Source: Rosenbergiella metrosideri (GTDB lineage Bacteria; Pseudomonadota; Gammaproteobacteria; Enterobacterales; Enterobacteriaceae). From it: 64,000 nt of DNA. The position numbers and the translations under genes were made by a program. Position 1 is the first letter of the stretch, and every line of letters starts with the position of its first letter. The stretch lies in assembly GCF_022602565.1 (NCBI RefSeq), contig NZ_JALBCV010000014.1, positions 22,551 through 86,550 of the forward strand, in the 5' to 3' direction. Below, piece by piece: positions 49,359-59,772 of the stretch. The notes beneath the pieces were generated by a model. That model was not told where the DNA came from and did no database searches. It was given only the letters and a program-made list of their open reading frames with translations.

Positions 49359-51524
49359 TTAATGATGAGAACCAGATGACATCGTTTTCTTCACGACATC
49401 GGGATCTAGCTCAACATACGCTGTTTCCAGATCGGTGCGCTGAGGTTGACGAGTAGCCTGCCACCAAACTTTGATGCCATAGGCGACAATACCGTAGACC
49501 ACGACGAGAAAGAGAATACTCAATCCAGCATTGGTATAGTTGTTGACGACAATGTGTTGCCAATTAGCAAGCTGATCCGACGCCACCGAGCCGGTTCCCT
49601 CTGCAATTTTTTGGCGGTAGAGCCGTGCCATATAGAAAAACCCTTCTGCTTGCGGGTTATCGCTGAAAAGTTTCAAGACTAAGGCCCAAGTGGTACAGAT
49701 CATCAACCATACAGCAGGAACAATGGGTACCCATATATAGCGGTCCCGCTTCATTTTTGCGAGGATCACGGCCACCAGTACCAGTGCGACCGCGGCGAGC
49801 ATCTGGTTTGAAATACCGAACAGTGGCCAGAGGCTTTTTACGCCACCCAGAGGATCAACAACCCCCTGATACAGTAAATATCCCCATAGCCCAACACATC
49901 CTGCTGTACCTAAGATCCCTGCAAGCAAAGAGTTGGTATTTTTAAAACTCGGGATAAAGTTACCCAGTAAGTCTTGCAGCATAAAGCGGCCAGCACGCGT
50001 ACCTGCATCTAACGCAGTTAAAATAAACAGTGCTTCGAACAGTATTCCGAAGTGATACCAAAATCCCATATCAATGACAGGAATGATGGTATGGAACACC
50101 ATGGCAATCCCCACAGCCAGCGTTGGTGCGCCGCCTGCACGATTCAGAACGGAAGGTTCGCCGATTGCCGCTGCTGTATGCTGAATAGTTTCTGGAGAGA
50201 TCACAAAGCCCCAGCTACTTACCTTGGCTGCAGCTTGTGCCGTCGCAGCTTGCAATTGCTGCATGATCAGTGCCGCATTATCTCCGCCCAGTTCATGAAG
50301 GTTAGGCATGGTAATACCCAATCCAGCCGGGGGCGTATTCATTGCAAAATACAAACCTGGCTCAATAATCGCGGCGGAGACTAATGCCATCAATGCAACG
50401 AATGATTCCATCAACATAGCGCCATAGCCAATAAACCGCGCGTCCGTTTCATTAGCCAGTAATTTAGGTGTGGTACCGCTGGAAATTAAGGCGTGGAAAC
50501 CGGATACCGCGCCACAGGCAATAGTGATAAATAAGAAAGGAAAAAGCGCGCCTTTCCATACAGGACCATTACCACTGATAAATTGCGTTACTGCTGGCAT
50601 TTTTAACTGAGGATGAAGAATGATAATCCCGATTGCTAACCCGACAATTACCCCAATTTTTAAGAAGGTGGCCAAATAGTCCCGTGGCGCAAGAATCAAC
50701 CAGACCGGCAACAGAGCAGAGACAAATGCATAGCCAATCAATGCCCAGGTTATCGTGGTATCTTTAAACGTGAGTGCCGGTCCCCAATAAGGGTCGTGAG
50801 CAATTACACCACCAGCCCAGATAGCCAGAAGCAATAATATCCCCCCGATTATCGACACTTCACCCACCCGTCCTGGGCGAATAAACCTCATATAAATACC
50901 CATAAATAGCGCTATAGGTAATGTTGAGCAGACGGTAAAGACGCCCCATGGGCTTTCAGCAAGTGCTTTAACGACGATAAGGGCAAGAACTGCTAGGATA
51001 ATGATCATTATCAGGAAACAGCCAAAGAGCGCTAGAAACCCTGGAATGGCACCCATCTCTTGCTTGACCATTTCACCTAACGAATGACCATTGCGCCGAC
51101 TCGAGATGAACAACACCATAAAGTCTTGTACCGCTCCCGCAACAACGACCCCGGCTAATAACCAGAGCGTCCCAGGTAAATAGCCCATCTGTGCCGCCAA
51201 TACCGGGCCGACCAAAGGCCCAGCGCCAGCAATTGCGGCGAAATGGTGTCCGAAGAGAACATAGCGGTTGGTCGGGACATAGTTTAAGCCATCACCATTA
51301 ACAAAAGCGGGAGTGGCACGCGTCGCGTCAAGGCCGAGAACATTGCGCGAGATATAGAGGCTGTAGTAGCGATAAGCAACAAGATAGACCGAGATGGCTG
51401 CAATCACGAGCCATAATGCGCTGATACTTTCTCCTCGACGAAGTGCAACAACCCCGAGACACCCTGCGCCAACTAAAGCAACCAATAACCAGAGTAGGTG
51501 CTTTTTTATAAAGTTTTTGTCCAT
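49359..51524 (-). CDS. btsT: Pyruvate/H+ symporter BtsT (CstA family)
   Basis: This is a 721-residue CstA-family transporter with about sixteen to eighteen membrane helices. ATG 51524 is preferred (AGGA eight bases upstream, protein starting MDKNFIKKH like the MDTKKIFKH of E. coli); the frame extends to 51566 without a ribosome site. It is nearly collinear with E. coli BtsT (YjiY): VALRRGESISALWLV, then LDATRATPAFVNGDGLNYVPTNRYVLFGHHFAAIAGAGPLVGPVLAAQMGY in consecutive blocks, and the SSGSHH terminus. That favours BtsT over CstA. BtsT takes up pyruvate under nutrient limitation and is CRP-dependent in E. coli; a CRP-like site lies upstream here. Confidence 0.93.
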   Translation of the reverse strand: MDKNFIKKHLLWLLVALVGAGCLGVVALRRGESISALWLVIAAISVYLVAYRYYSLYISRNVLGLDATRATPAFVNGDGLNYVPTNRYVLFGHHFAAIAGAGPLVGPVLAAQMGYLPGTLWLLAGVVVAGAVQDFMVLFISSRRNGHSLGEMVKQEMGAIPGFLALFGCFLIMIIILAVLALIVVKALAESPWGVFTVCSTLPIALFMGIYMRFIRPGRVGEVSIIGGILLLLAIWAGGVIAHDPYWGPALTFKDTTITWALIGYAFVSALLPVWLILAPRDYLATFLKIGVIVGLAIGIIILHPQLKMPAVTQFISGNGPVWKGALFPFLFITIACGAVSGFHALISSGTTPKLLANETDARFIGYGAMLMESFVALMALVSAAIIEPGLYFAMNTPPAGLGITMPNLHELGGDNAALIMQQLQAATAQAAAKVSSWGFVISPETIQHTAAAIGEPSVLNRAGGAPTLAVGIAMVFHTIIPVIDMGFWYHFGILFEALFILTALDAGTRAGRFMLQDLLGNFIPSFKNTNSLLAGILGTAGCVGLWGYLLYQGVVDPLGGVKSLWPLFGISNQMLAAVALVLVAVILAKMKRDRYIWVPIVPAVWLMICTTWALVLKLFSDNPQAEGFFYMARLYRQKIAEGTGSVASDQLANWQHIVVNNYTNAGLSILFLVVVYGIVAYGIKVWWQATRQPQRTDLETAYVELDPDVVKKTMSSGSHH

Positions 51525-51621
51525 AGTTTTCCTGTATGAATAATAATTTCCAAAAGCCAAAGGCAAACCACAGCATCTTGTTCATAAATGCTGGGCGAAA
51601 GGTAGAATGGTATTACAGATA

Positions 51622-51637
51622 TGGGAGTAGGGTCACA
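51622..51637 (-). promoter_or_regulatory. CRP-binding-site-like sequence upstream of btsT
   Basis: TGGGA-N6-TCACA on the plus strand matches nine of ten core bases of the CRP consensus TGTGA-N6-TCACA. Its centre is about 105 bases ahead of the btsT ATG. CRP control of btsT is established in E. coli; here it is inferred from the site. Confidence 0.6.
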
Positions 51638-51833
51638 CGAATATTAGGGATAAAAGTCAAACTGCGGCAGTTTACATTCTAACTGCTGAGAAAAAGGTCA
51701 TTTAGCCCAAATTTGAAGCCAAAGCCAGTGATAATGCGGGGTGGATAGTGAAAAAACAGTAGAGGGAAGAGACTGACCAAAAGGATTAGCCTTTCAAGTA
51801 TTAGCGAAGTGTTGACGGAAGATAAAAACGGAA

Positions 51834-51863
51834 AGGCCCAAGTTAGCAAGCTAACTTGGGCCT
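51834..51863 (-). terminator. Terminator of tRNA-Asp
   Basis: AGGCCCAAGTTAGC (51834-51847) pairs perfectly with GCTAACTTGGGCCT (51850-51863), a 14-bp stem with a two-base linker. In the tRNA direction it begins six bases after the CCA end and is followed by TTTCC. It is a strong hairpin that also isolates btsT from the tRNA transcript. Confidence 0.85.
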
Positions 51864-51869
51864 AAATTT

Positions 51870-51946
51870 TGGCGGAACGGACGGGGCTCGAACCCGCGAC
51901 CCCCTGCGTGACAGGCAGGTATTCTAACCAACTGAACTACCGCTCC
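51870..51946 (-). tRNA. aspV: tRNA-Asp (anticodon GTC)
   Basis: A 77-nucleotide tRNA on the minus strand with an encoded CCA end. The acceptor GGAGCGG pairs with CCGTTCC, the anticodon loop is CTGTCAC giving GTC, and the T-loop is GGTTCGAGCC. In E. coli the same position beside dnaQ is occupied by aspV. A near-identical copy begins at 63925. Confidence 0.97.
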
Positions 51947-52053
51947 GCGCTTGTCCCCCGTCGGGAACGCTGCGTATACTAATCAGGTTACTGATTTTCG
52001 TCAATAATTATTATGACGCACAACGTTCGTTTGCTTCTTTTTCGATCAGCGCA

Positions 52054-52782
52054 TCAGCGCCACAGGCACTGGCCCGATTTTTTGATGATTCGATCCAGGT
52101 AGGCTTCATGCTCAGCCTGTTCGCTTTCCGTTGCGCTTATTACACGAAGTTGCCCCGATGCTTGCGCAGTTCGGTGCTGAGCGAGCAAACCCGCTTCTGT
52201 CGATTGTTCCGTCTCGCCGCTAAAGGTCAAGGTGGTTTGTCCACCCGTCATCGAAAGGTAAACGTCGGCAAGGATCTCCGCATCGAGTAATGCGCCGTGC
52301 AACGTTCGTTTTGTATTATCGATATCGAATCGGCCACATAACGCATCTAAGCTGTTTCGTTTTCCTGGAAACTGTTTACGCGCCATCACCAAACTATCCG
52401 TAATGGCGCAAAACTCGCTGGTATGACCAATACCCTGCTTGAGTTTGTCGAATTCGTAATCCATAAAGCCGATATCGAAGGGCGCGTTATGGATGATCAG
52501 TTCGGCCCCTTTGATATAATCAAGAAATTCCTGCGCAATATCGGCAAAGGAAGGCTTATCAATTAAGAACTCGTCAGAGATGCCGTGGACACCAAATGCT
52601 TCAGGGTCTACTAACCGATCTGGTTTAATATAAACGTGGAAATTATTTCCCGTTAAACGACGATTGATGACCTCAACGGCACCAATTTCGATGATTCGAT
52701 GACCTTCATAATGTACGCCGACCATATTCATGCCCGTTGTTTCAGTATCAAGGACTATCTGGCGGTTTTTTACTGTGCTCAT
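52054..52782 (-). CDS. dnaQ: DNA polymerase III epsilon subunit (3'-5' proofreading exonuclease)
   Basis: This is a 242-residue DEDDh exonuclease that proofreads in the Pol III core. The start at ATG 52782 gives MSTVKNRQIVLDTETTGM, matching the E. coli start; the frame begins nine bases earlier. Catalytic positions are D12 and E14 in the ExoI motif, and the ExoIII block H-G-A-LLDA is present (TLHGALLDAEILADVYL). The C-terminal segment binding the alpha subunit (after about 190) ends SGQCLWR as in E. coli. It is divergent from rnhA over about 50 bases, as in E. coli. Confidence 0.97.
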   Translation of the reverse strand: MSTVKNRQIVLDTETTGMNMVGVHYEGHRIIEIGAVEVINRRLTGNNFHVYIKPDRLVDPEAFGVHGISDEFLIDKPSFADIAQEFLDYIKGAELIIHNAPFDIGFMDYEFDKLKQGIGHTSEFCAITDSLVMARKQFPGKRNSLDALCGRFDIDNTKRTLHGALLDAEILADVYLSMTGGQTTLTFSGETEQSTEAGLLAQHRTAQASGQLRVISATESEQAEHEAYLDRIIKKSGQCLWR

Positions 52783-52832
52783 AGCTCTCATTCCGATAAA
52801 CTTATCGTTTTACCCAAGGAAGTCTACCAGAT

Positions 52833-53300
52833 ATGCGTAAACAGGTAGAAGTTTTCACCGATGGCTCCTGCTTAGGTAATCCAGGGCCAGGAGGATATGC
52901 GGCGATTCTCCGCTATGGCCAACATACCAAAGAGTTCAGTGAGGGCTATCATCTCACCACGAATAATCGTATGGAATTACTTGCGGCGATTATCGCGTTG
53001 GAGGCGCTGTCACAGTCCTGTGACGTAACGCTCACCACGGATAGCCAGTATGTTCGTCAAGGTATTACGCAATGGATCCACAACTGGAAGAAACGCGGAT
53101 GGAAAACGGCGGATAAGAAGCCGGTGAAGAATGTCGACTTATGGCAGCGACTCGATTTGGCATTGAAAGATCATACTATCCACTGGATGTGGGTAAAAGG
53201 CCATGCTGGACACCCAGAAAATGAGCGTTGTGACGAATTAGCTCGTCAAGCTGCAAGTCACCCTACCCTCCCCGACAACGGTTATTTATCCGCTTCGTGA
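52833..53300 (+). CDS. rnhA: Ribonuclease HI
   Basis: This 155-residue enzyme cleaves RNA in RNA-DNA hybrids, removing primers and R-loops. Catalytic residues occupy the E. coli positions: D10 in [16 protein letters not shown]48 in [10 protein letters not shown]70 in TDSQYV, then H124 and D134 in [18 protein letters not shown]. Its length equals that of E. coli RNase HI. It is divergent from dnaQ and overlaps the end of yafS by 19 bases on the other strand. Confidence 0.98.
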   Translation: MRKQVEVFTDGSCLGNPGPGGYAAILRYGQHTKEFSEGYHLTTNNRMELLAAIIALEALSQSCDVTLTTDSQYVRQGITQWIHNWKKRGWKTADKKPVKNVDLWQRLDLALKDHTIHWMWVKGHAGHPENERCDELARQAASHPTLPDNGYLSAS

Positions 53301-54007
53301 TGATCGCCCAGTGAGCAAATTTGGCGACTCACATTCACCGCTGGTCGTAAGCGGGCCCCCTGAGCTAAAGCCCTTTTTTTCGCTAAGGTGAGAGGATAGG
53401 TCCGCTTTCGCGCCAAGATAAGATGATTACAACCGAGGCTTGGAAAGTGGCGGGTTAATATTCCAGTCTGCGAACGCCAAGGGAGGAGTTGTGTCGCACG
53501 GTAACTGACAATTTCGTAATTTAACAAGCTTAGCCAATCAATTAAGCGGCTTTTGGGATAAAAACGGGCCTTGTTCACTACTCCGGGCCATACGCGCACC
53601 AGTCCTAATAAACTAAATGGGTTGAATTCCGACAATATCATCCATCCATCATCGACTAATACCCGATCGACCTCTCGTAACACCTGATGGGGATCTTTAC
53701 TCCATGCTAAAGCATGAGTGATTAAACAAGCATCAATCGATTTACTCATTACGGGGAGTTTTTCTTTATCGCCGACTAAATCCACCTGGGTGACATCATT
53801 ACCGATCCTCACTTGATGGCTTATCGCACAGCGACTAGTATCGATAGAGTGGCTTAGCGCCCCAATCTTAATGAAATGCGAACCATAGAGTTTACTTAAC
53901 CAAGGTTGTATCTCATCACTGACTAGCGTCTGGAACTGTCGCCCCCACCGCAACTCATGCCACTGCGAAGGGCTGGAAAGAGAACGACTGATTTTTGCAA
54001 TCTTCAT
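53282..54007 (-). CDS. yafS: YafS, class I SAM-dependent methyltransferase
   Basis: This is a 241-residue Rossmann-fold methyltransferase. The SAM pocket lies around [51 protein letters not shown], matching methyltransferase type 11 motifs (D-x-A and H-x-L-x-W). It sits between rnhA and gloB in the same arrangement as E. coli yafS, with a 35-base gap to divergent gloB. The substrate is unknown; its neighbour gloB suggests no direct link. Confidence 0.92.
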   Translation of the reverse strand: MKIAKISRSLSSPSQWHELRWGRQFQTLVSDEIQPWLSKLYGSHFIKIGALSHSIDTSRCAISHQVRIGNDVTQVDLVGDKEKLPVMSKSIDACLITHALAWSKDPHQVLREVDRVLVDDGWMILSEFNPFSLLGLVRVWPGVVNKARFYPKSRLIDWLSLLNYEIVSYRATQLLPWRSQTGILTRHFPSLGCNHLILARKRTYPLTLAKKRALAQGARLRPAVNVSRQICSLGDHHEADK

Positions 54008-54042
54008 TAAGTAATCACTGGTTAGATGACAAAGGAATCATT

Positions 54043-54804
54043 ATGAGCTTAACACTAACAGCCCTGCCCGCATTAGAAGATAATTATATATGGGCTTTGA
54101 TCGATGACAATAAACGGGCGATCATTGTCGATCCTGGAGAAGCTCAACCGGTTTTAGAGGCTATCGCTCAAAAAAATTGGAAACTTGAAGCTATTTTGCT
54201 GACCCATCATCATGCTGATCACACTGGTGGCGTTGACGCGCTTAGTCACCACTATCCCTCAGTACCGGTATATGGCCCCCAAGAGACACTTAGTAAAGGA
54301 GCGACCCAACAGGTCGAGGAGGGAGATAACCTAGAACTCCTCAATCATTCCTTTACGGTTATCGCCACCCCTGGTCATACTTTAGGCCATATCGTCTATT
54401 ACGCTAAGCCCTATCTATTCTGCGGCGATACACTTTTCTCCGGTGGCTGTGGACGCCTATTTGAAGGAACCGCCGATCAAATGTTTACCTCGTTGAGTCG
54501 GTTAAATCAGCTACCCGATGAAACGCTTGTGTGCTGTGCCCACGAATATACGCTCTCTAATTTGGACTTCGCGCATCATCTCTTACCGCAGGACCCGATG
54601 GTGAGTGATTATCGTAACAAAGTAAAAAAATTACGCGAGAATCATCAAATAACCCTCCCCACTACGTTGGAAACGGAACGATTGATCAATGTTTTCTTAA
54701 TGACTGATCAGCCGGAGATTATCGCATGCTTTGAAGATGATCCCACACTGACCACCCCTGCACAGCGTTTCGCAGCGTTACGCCGTCTTAAAGACCGGGG
54801 GTAA
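54043..54804 (+). CDS. gloB: Glyoxalase II (hydroxyacylglutathione hydrolase)
   Basis: This is a 253-residue binuclear metallo-beta-lactamase fold enzyme that hydrolyses S-lactoylglutathione, the last step of methylglyoxal detoxification. ATG 54043 is chosen for the AAGGA ribosome site and the standard start [17 protein letters not shown]; the frame starts 48 bases earlier. The metal motif is [11 protein letters not shown], with further ligands in [24 protein letters not shown] and [10 protein letters not shown]. The glutathione-binding C-terminal helices follow. All ligands are intact. Confidence 0.97.
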   Translation: MSLTLTALPALEDNYIWALIDDNKRAIIVDPGEAQPVLEAIAQKNWKLEAILLTHHHADHTGGVDALSHHYPSVPVYGPQETLSKGATQQVEEGDNLELLNHSFTVIATPGHTLGHIVYYAKPYLFCGDTLFSGGCGRLFEGTADQMFTSLSRLNQLPDETLVCCAHEYTLSNLDFAHHLLPQDPMVSDYRNKVKKLRENHQITLPTTLETERLINVFLMTDQPEIIACFEDDPTLTTPAQRFAALRRLKDRG

Positions 54805-54872
54805 GTTTAGGGTTGTGTTAGGCGGCATGCTCACGTATCATTGCCTGTCTTTTAATCAATCAATGAACTTAT

Positions 54873-56249
54873 ATGAAGACTAAAGCGATATTTCTCGCCT
54901 CAGTCTTGTTGTTCAGTTGCCATGTATCAGGGAGTGATGCGGGCGAGCCTGAACAACATGCACAGAGTCTGTCTTCAGCGAGTCAGGGAAGTGATGGGAA
55001 TCTCGGAGAACGCATGTTGTCTCCCCATTGGCAGGATGATGGGAATGCAACCGCAGAAAATAGTGATCTCTGGGAAACCATTAGCGACAAGTTGAAGATG
55101 AAGGTTCCGAATAACCCTCGGGTCCGCGAACAAAAACTGAAGTATTTGAAGGATAAGAGTTATCTCCACGAGGTAACTGCTCAAGCAGAACCGTATATGT
55201 ACTGGATTGTCGACCAGATACAGAAACGAAAGATGCCGATGGAGCTGGTACTTTTACCTATAGTGGAGAGTGCTTTTGACCCCCATGCAACATCCAATGC
55301 TAACGCGGCTGGAATTTGGCAAATCGTAGCAAGCACGGGGCGAAATTACGGATTGAAACAGACGCAGTGGTACGATGGAAGACGCGATATCGTTGCTTCT
55401 ACGAGCGTAGCGCTGAATATGTTACAACGTCTGAACAAGATGTTTCATGGCGATTGGCTGCTCACTGTTGCAGCGTATAATAGCGGTGAAGGTCGAGTTC
55501 TGAACGCAATGAAAGCTAATAGAGCACGGGGTAAGCCGACCGATTTCTGGAACTTATCTCTGCCTAAAGAAACGACTGTTTATATTCCGAAAATGTTGGC
55601 GTTGAGCCAGCTGATCAAGAATCCAAAACAGTACGGCATTAAGTTACCTAAAGCCAATACCGGCCGAGCCTTAGCTAAGGTGAACATCGGTAAGCAGATT
55701 AACTTAACCCAAGTCGCCTCAATGACAGGAATTCCTGTGGGACGGCTTAAAAGTTTTAATGCTGGCTACAAGCGCGGTACAACAGCGCCGAGTGGACCGC
55801 AGTATGTGATGGTACCGAAATCGCATGTCGTGAGGCTGAAAGATTCCTTAGCGACCGACGATATTCAAGCTGTGCAACCTATGGCAGTGGCAGCAACGAG
55901 TTCAGTTTCACGTTATAAGGTTCGATCGGGTGATACCCTATCAACTATAGCAGCAAAACACGGATTGAGCGTTAAAGCCTTAAAGTCGATGAACAATTTA
56001 CGTACTGCACAGGTACGCATTGGTCAGACCTTAGAGCTAGGCGGTCAAGATAAAAACAGCAGGCAACAACTGGCTGATAATGGAAATAGCATCACCTATA
56101 AGATTCGCAAGGGTGATTCTCTTTCCAGCATCGCAGAGCGTCACGGCGTTAACATCAAAGATGTTCTTCGTTGGAATGGAAGTTTGACGCGAGATGAACA
56201 ATCGCTGCAACCAGGTAAGAAACTGACGTTATTCGTTAATAACTCGTAA
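54873..56249 (+). CDS. mltD: Membrane-bound lytic murein transglycosylase D
   Basis: This is a 458-residue lipoprotein that cleaves peptidoglycan glycan strands. The lipobox is LLFSC (C16), slightly unusual because of the phenylalanine. The SLT domain holds catalytic E132 in LLPIVESAFDPHATSNANAAG, then LLTVAAYNSGEGRVLNAMK. Two LysM repeats follow at about 347-390 (YKVRSGDTLSTIAAKHGLS) and 408-452 (YKIRKGDSLSSIAERHGV). It is nearly collinear with E. coli MltD. A strong terminator follows, shared with the convergent pqqF. In E. coli the next gene is on the way to yafD; here the pqq operon intervenes. Confidence 0.97.
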   Translation: MKTKAIFLASVLLFSCHVSGSDAGEPEQHAQSLSSASQGSDGNLGERMLSPHWQDDGNATAENSDLWETISDKLKMKVPNNPRVREQKLKYLKDKSYLHEVTAQAEPYMYWIVDQIQKRKMPMELVLLPIVESAFDPHATSNANAAGIWQIVASTGRNYGLKQTQWYDGRRDIVASTSVALNMLQRLNKMFHGDWLLTVAAYNSGEGRVLNAMKANRARGKPTDFWNLSLPKETTVYIPKMLALSQLIKNPKQYGIKLPKANTGRALAKVNIGKQINLTQVASMTGIPVGRLKSFNAGYKRGTTAPSGPQYVMVPKSHVVRLKDSLATDDIQAVQPMAVAATSSVSRYKVRSGDTLSTIAAKHGLSVKALKSMNNLRTAQVRIGQTLELGGQDKNSRQQLADNGNSITYKIRKGDSLSSIAERHGVNIKDVLRWNGSLTRDEQSLQPGKKLTLFVNNS

Positions 56250-56260
56250 TATAGACTGAA

Positions 56261-56292
56261 AAAAGCTGTTCTTTCTGAACAGCTTTTTTTTT
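56261..56292. terminator. Terminator between mltD and pqqF
   Basis: AAAAGCTGTTC (56261-56271) and GAACAGCTTTT (56277-56287) form an 11-bp stem with a five-base loop and a nine-base T-run (56284-56292) in the mltD direction. The A-run at the left arm gives a shorter T-tract for pqqF, so it is probably bidirectional. Confidence 0.92.
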
Positions 56293-58633
56293 ATTCAATG
56301 AAAATCCAGCCACCCTGTTTACCTTTTACTTGTTCGGTAAGCGCTGCATGTCCCCGCGCTAGGGTACAATCCTGAGCATTATCGTTTTGCTTACCGGTTT
56401 CAAGAGGAAGATGAGCGCGTAAATAGCGGTCAAGTTCTTCATCGCCACTGCTTTCACCCGCAACGTCTGTCAGGACGGTTAATCCTTTCTCGGGGAGCGT
56501 CAATCGATGAAAGAATTCCCCTACCCGTTCGTGCAGTTGCTGCGTAGTAAAATGCGAGGATTGTAAGATAATCTGTAATCCCCACCGATCACGGTAGACA
56601 CGCTGGCGGCAAGCAACGGCATAGCCCACTGCCTCTACCTCCCGCAGTTGGTGATAAAAGGCGCTTTCGTAATAACCTGCTAACTGTTGGTAAACCTTTA
56701 AGGATCGATACGAAGTCAAAGGATAGGGAATAAAAGCTACTATCGTCGCTGAGTCACTCCCTGGCGCCTGATAAACTCTATTTTGCTGAAGAGGCTGTTT
56801 GTCCACCTGAAATCTCTGCCAGCAAAGAGGAAGGTTACTGAGCATCCCTTGTAAAATTTCAGCATCATGTTGCGTCGGACCGATAAAGGAAACCATCCAT
56901 CGGTCAAGCTTCTCAGCCAAGAGGCTTGGCACATTCTGTAAGAGCTCCCTAAGCGATAAAGATCCATAGCCGTCAATTGAGCTGACCGGAAGTTCGCTCG
57001 GCCAATATTCAATAATATTGGCTATACACTCATGAAGATCGGCAAACTGTTCAAAACGGATAAAAAGTAAATCGTTGCCGTTAACCTGCTGCCAAATGAC
57101 TTTCCCCGCAGCATGTCTCACAAGACTAAATACTGGCGATAGAGACTGGGTGAGGATTGCTCGCACTTTATCAGAGATGGCGGCGCCCGCGGCGGGACGT
57201 AAGAGCATGCTCACCCCCCCCTTCGGGTCATATTCATAATGAAGCGGTACATGACAACCACTGGCTGTTATCGGCAGGACGTCTCTAGACGTTACATGAG
57301 ATTGCGGATAGAAGATAAACGTATCATGGTCATAAGTCATGCCCTTCATCACAAGGGGAGAGGCTTGAAATTGACAAGCAAGTCCCTGACATTCGACGGT
57401 TTGAATGGCAGACTCCTGTCGACTCCGCAGTAATGCAAAGTCATTAATGGATGACAGCGCTTGTTGTAGAGGTGTAGGGATTAATTCCTCTTCTGTCGAC
57501 GTCGCAAATATAAAGCCTAAGGCGTGTTCGCGAAGGAACTCCATAGCCGGTAATCGTTGCGCTTCTGTTTGCGCGAGTTGCCGATAATGAGCGAACTGGG
57601 GGGTAGAAAGTTGTGAAGCTGCTATGCGCCACTGCTGCCAGAGAGCTAAACTTCGTTGAGCATCCGCTTCAGAAAAGTCAGCGCCCTCTAACCATAACGT
57701 AAAGAAAATTTGTTGATTATCATGATAATGGCGCTCAACCCTAACTGAGAGATGATGCCCAAGTCTCCGACTAATCACTTGGCAAAGCGATCCCGGCGCG
57801 GTATCGGTCATCAGTTCAACGAAGATCGGCCAATCGCTCAAGCGACTCATCTCAATAACCTGCGTTATCCCTAACCCAGCCTGTTTGGCGAGACAAATTT
57901 CGCCTTGCCAATTCTGCCAACCAATCGCAGCGCTCTCTACAACTCGACTGGCGGGCTGCGGATCGATGGCGGATGGCGTATCGGATAATACAAAGCAATC
58001 CGCTACCGCGTCGTATTGCTGCTGGCAGCTTAGCGGTGACGCTATCCATACTTGGCTACGCTCCAGGGCATAGCCTTGAGTGTAAAAATGTTCCAGTGCT
58101 GCCCCTAACGCTGTCATATCGTTGCCAAAAGCCTTTGCATTACCAATATGAAACTCGGCAAAGGCTGACGGATGCTCAATTTGACTGTGGAGGGCTGCGC
58201 TAGCTAGCGCATGAGGCGATCGAGAATAAAGTCGAAACTCTTCGTCAATTACAGCCGTTTCACGTAAAAGATCCGCCGCCGCAAAGCGCGGAGCAGTCAG
58301 CATGTCTTTTAAACGCAGTAGGCCTTGTCGAAGATCAGCAGGATCAACTTCAAAGTAGTAAGCAGTATAGTTCTGTTGAGTGGTTGCATTGAGTCGTCCA
58401 CCTTGCTGTTGAACCCAAGGCATCAGGCGCTGTTGTTCAAGAAACTGCTCCCCCCCAGAAAAAACCATATGCTCGGTAAGATGAGCTAACCCCGGCCACT
58501 CCTTTGGCTCCTGATGGCTACCGACGGGAAAGATCCAAACCACTGCCGCGCGCTGCAGATGAGGAATCTGCTCGATATTCACCTCAGGTCCTGAGGATGA
58601 GCAGTAGCGGCGAGCCTCAGCGATTTTCCCCAT
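56291..58633 (-). CDS. pqqF: PqqF, M16-family zinc protease for PQQ maturation
   Basis: This is a 780-residue inverted-zincin peptidase. The zinc motif H-x-x-E-H is LAHLTEHMVFSGG (H51, H55), followed by an LNATTQQNYTAYYFEV segment and the distal glutamate region AVIDEEFRLYSRSPHALA. It is thought to trim the crosslinked PqqA peptide around the Glu-Tyr product. The length fits enterobacterial PqqF (Klebsiella type). It starts two bases after the pqqE stop and is the last gene of the operon. The C-terminal halves of M16 proteins are divergent, but the frame is intact. Confidence 0.95.
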   Translation of the reverse strand: MGKIAEARRYCSSSGPEVNIEQIPHLQRAAVVWIFPVGSHQEPKEWPGLAHLTEHMVFSGGEQFLEQQRLMPWVQQQGGRLNATTQQNYTAYYFEVDPADLRQGLLRLKDMLTAPRFAAADLLRETAVIDEEFRLYSRSPHALASAALHSQIEHPSAFAEFHIGNAKAFGNDMTALGAALEHFYTQGYALERSQVWIASPLSCQQQYDAVADCFVLSDTPSAIDPQPASRVVESAAIGWQNWQGEICLAKQAGLGITQVIEMSRLSDWPIFVELMTDTAPGSLCQVISRRLGHHLSVRVERHYHDNQQIFFTLWLEGADFSEADAQRSLALWQQWRIAASQLSTPQFAHYRQLAQTEAQRLPAMEFLREHALGFIFATSTEEELIPTPLQQALSSINDFALLRSRQESAIQTVECQGLACQFQASPLVMKGMTYDHDTFIFYPQSHVTSRDVLPITASGCHVPLHYEYDPKGGVSMLLRPAAGAAISDKVRAILTQSLSPVFSLVRHAAGKVIWQQVNGNDLLFIRFEQFADLHECIANIIEYWPSELPVSSIDGYGSLSLRELLQNVPSLLAEKLDRWMVSFIGPTQHDAEILQGMLSNLPLCWQRFQVDKQPLQQNRVYQAPGSDSATIVAFIPYPLTSYRSLKVYQQLAGYYESAFYHQLREVEAVGYAVACRQRVYRDRWGLQIILQSSHFTTQQLHERVGEFFHRLTLPEKGLTVLTDVAGESSGDEELDRYLRAHLPLETGKQNDNAQDCTLARGHAALTEQVKGKQGGWIFIE

Positions 58634-58635
58634 GC

Positions 58636-59772
58636 CTATACCGACGTTTTAAAAATTAACTCGGAATTACGCTGGTGCCGGAACTGCAGCTGCTCTATGG
58701 TCATCTGGCAATGATTCGCTTCTTCTCTCGCAGCAAGAATTTTTCCGTGGTGAGTAGACTTGCTGCATACCGGATCAGCATTATCGGCATTACCCGTTAA
58801 CATATAGGCTTGGCAACGGCATCCACCAAAGTCTTTCTCTTTTTCATCACAAGAGCGACAAGGCTCTGGCATCCAGTCGTAACCACGGTAACGATTGAAG
58901 CCAAAAGAGTTGTACCAAATATCGTCGAGACGATGTTCAAGTACCGATGGAAAGTCAATCGGTAGCTGACGTGCGCTGTGACAGGGTAAGGCTTTGCCAT
59001 CCGGCGTAACATTCATAAAAATAGCCCCCCAACCGCCCATACAGGCTTTAGGACGCTCTTCATAATAATCTGGCGTGACAAAGATAAGGTTAGTCAAATT
59101 ACCTGAAGCAGCCATTTTCTCTCGATACGAGGCAACCACCTTCTCAGCATCGGCAATCTGTTTTCTGGTCGGTAGCAATCCTTCTCGATTGAGTTGCGCC
59201 CACCCGTAGAATTGGCAAGTCGCCAGTTCAACATCATCCGCTTCGAGCTCAATACAGAGTTCAATGATCCGATCGATCTGATCGATATTGTGCCGATGTA
59301 AGACAAAGTTCAGTACCATGGGATAACCATGGGCTTTGACCGCTTTAGCCATCTCAAGCTTCTGCGTGAAGGCTTTTTTGGAGCCTGCCAAGGCAGCGTT
59401 CAACGTTTCGTCACTGGCTTGGAAACTGATTTGGATATGATCCAGACCGGCTTCGGCAAACAGATCCAATTTTTTTGCGGTTAGGCCAATTCCAGAGGTA
59501 ATCAGATTGGTATAAAAACCGAGTTCGCGTGCCGCCGCGATAAGCTCAGGCAAGTCCTTACGCGTCAGCGGCTCGCCCCCTGAAAATCCAAGCTGGACAC
59601 TGCCCATTGCACGGGCTTGCTTGAAAACGTCGATCCATTGCGCGGTGGTTAGCTCTTCTTTTGCTCTAGCAAAATCCAAGGGATTCGAACAATAAGGACA
59701 TTGTAACGGGCAGCGGTATGTCAGCTCAGCCAGCAACCATAGCGGTGCTTTAATTTCTGGATTACTTTGCAT
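58636..59772 (-). CDS. pqqE: PqqE, radical SAM PqqA peptide cyclase
   Basis: This 378-residue radical SAM/SPASM enzyme makes the carbon-carbon bond between glutamate and tyrosine of PqqA. The radical SAM cluster is C21, C25 and C28 in [15 protein letters not shown], and the GGEPL SAM-binding motif follows ([17 protein letters not shown]). The SPASM clusters are formed by cysteines in [38 protein letters not shown] and [21 protein letters not shown]. It overlaps the pqqD end by 11 bases, and PqqD binds PqqA for it. All cluster residues appear present. Confidence 0.98.
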   Translation of the reverse strand: MQSNPEIKAPLWLLAELTYRCPLQCPYCSNPLDFARAKEELTTAQWIDVFKQARAMGSVQLGFSGGEPLTRKDLPELIAAARELGFYTNLITSGIGLTAKKLDLFAEAGLDHIQISFQASDETLNAALAGSKKAFTQKLEMAKAVKAHGYPMVLNFVLHRHNIDQIDRIIELCIELEADDVELATCQFYGWAQLNREGLLPTRKQIADAEKVVASYREKMAASGNLTNLIFVTPDYYEERPKACMGGWGAIFMNVTPDGKALPCHSARQLPIDFPSVLEHRLDDIWYNSFGFNRYRGYDWMPEPCRSCDEKEKDFGGCRCQAYMLTGNADNADPVCSKSTHHGKILAAREEANHCQMTIEQLQFRHQRNSELIFKTSV

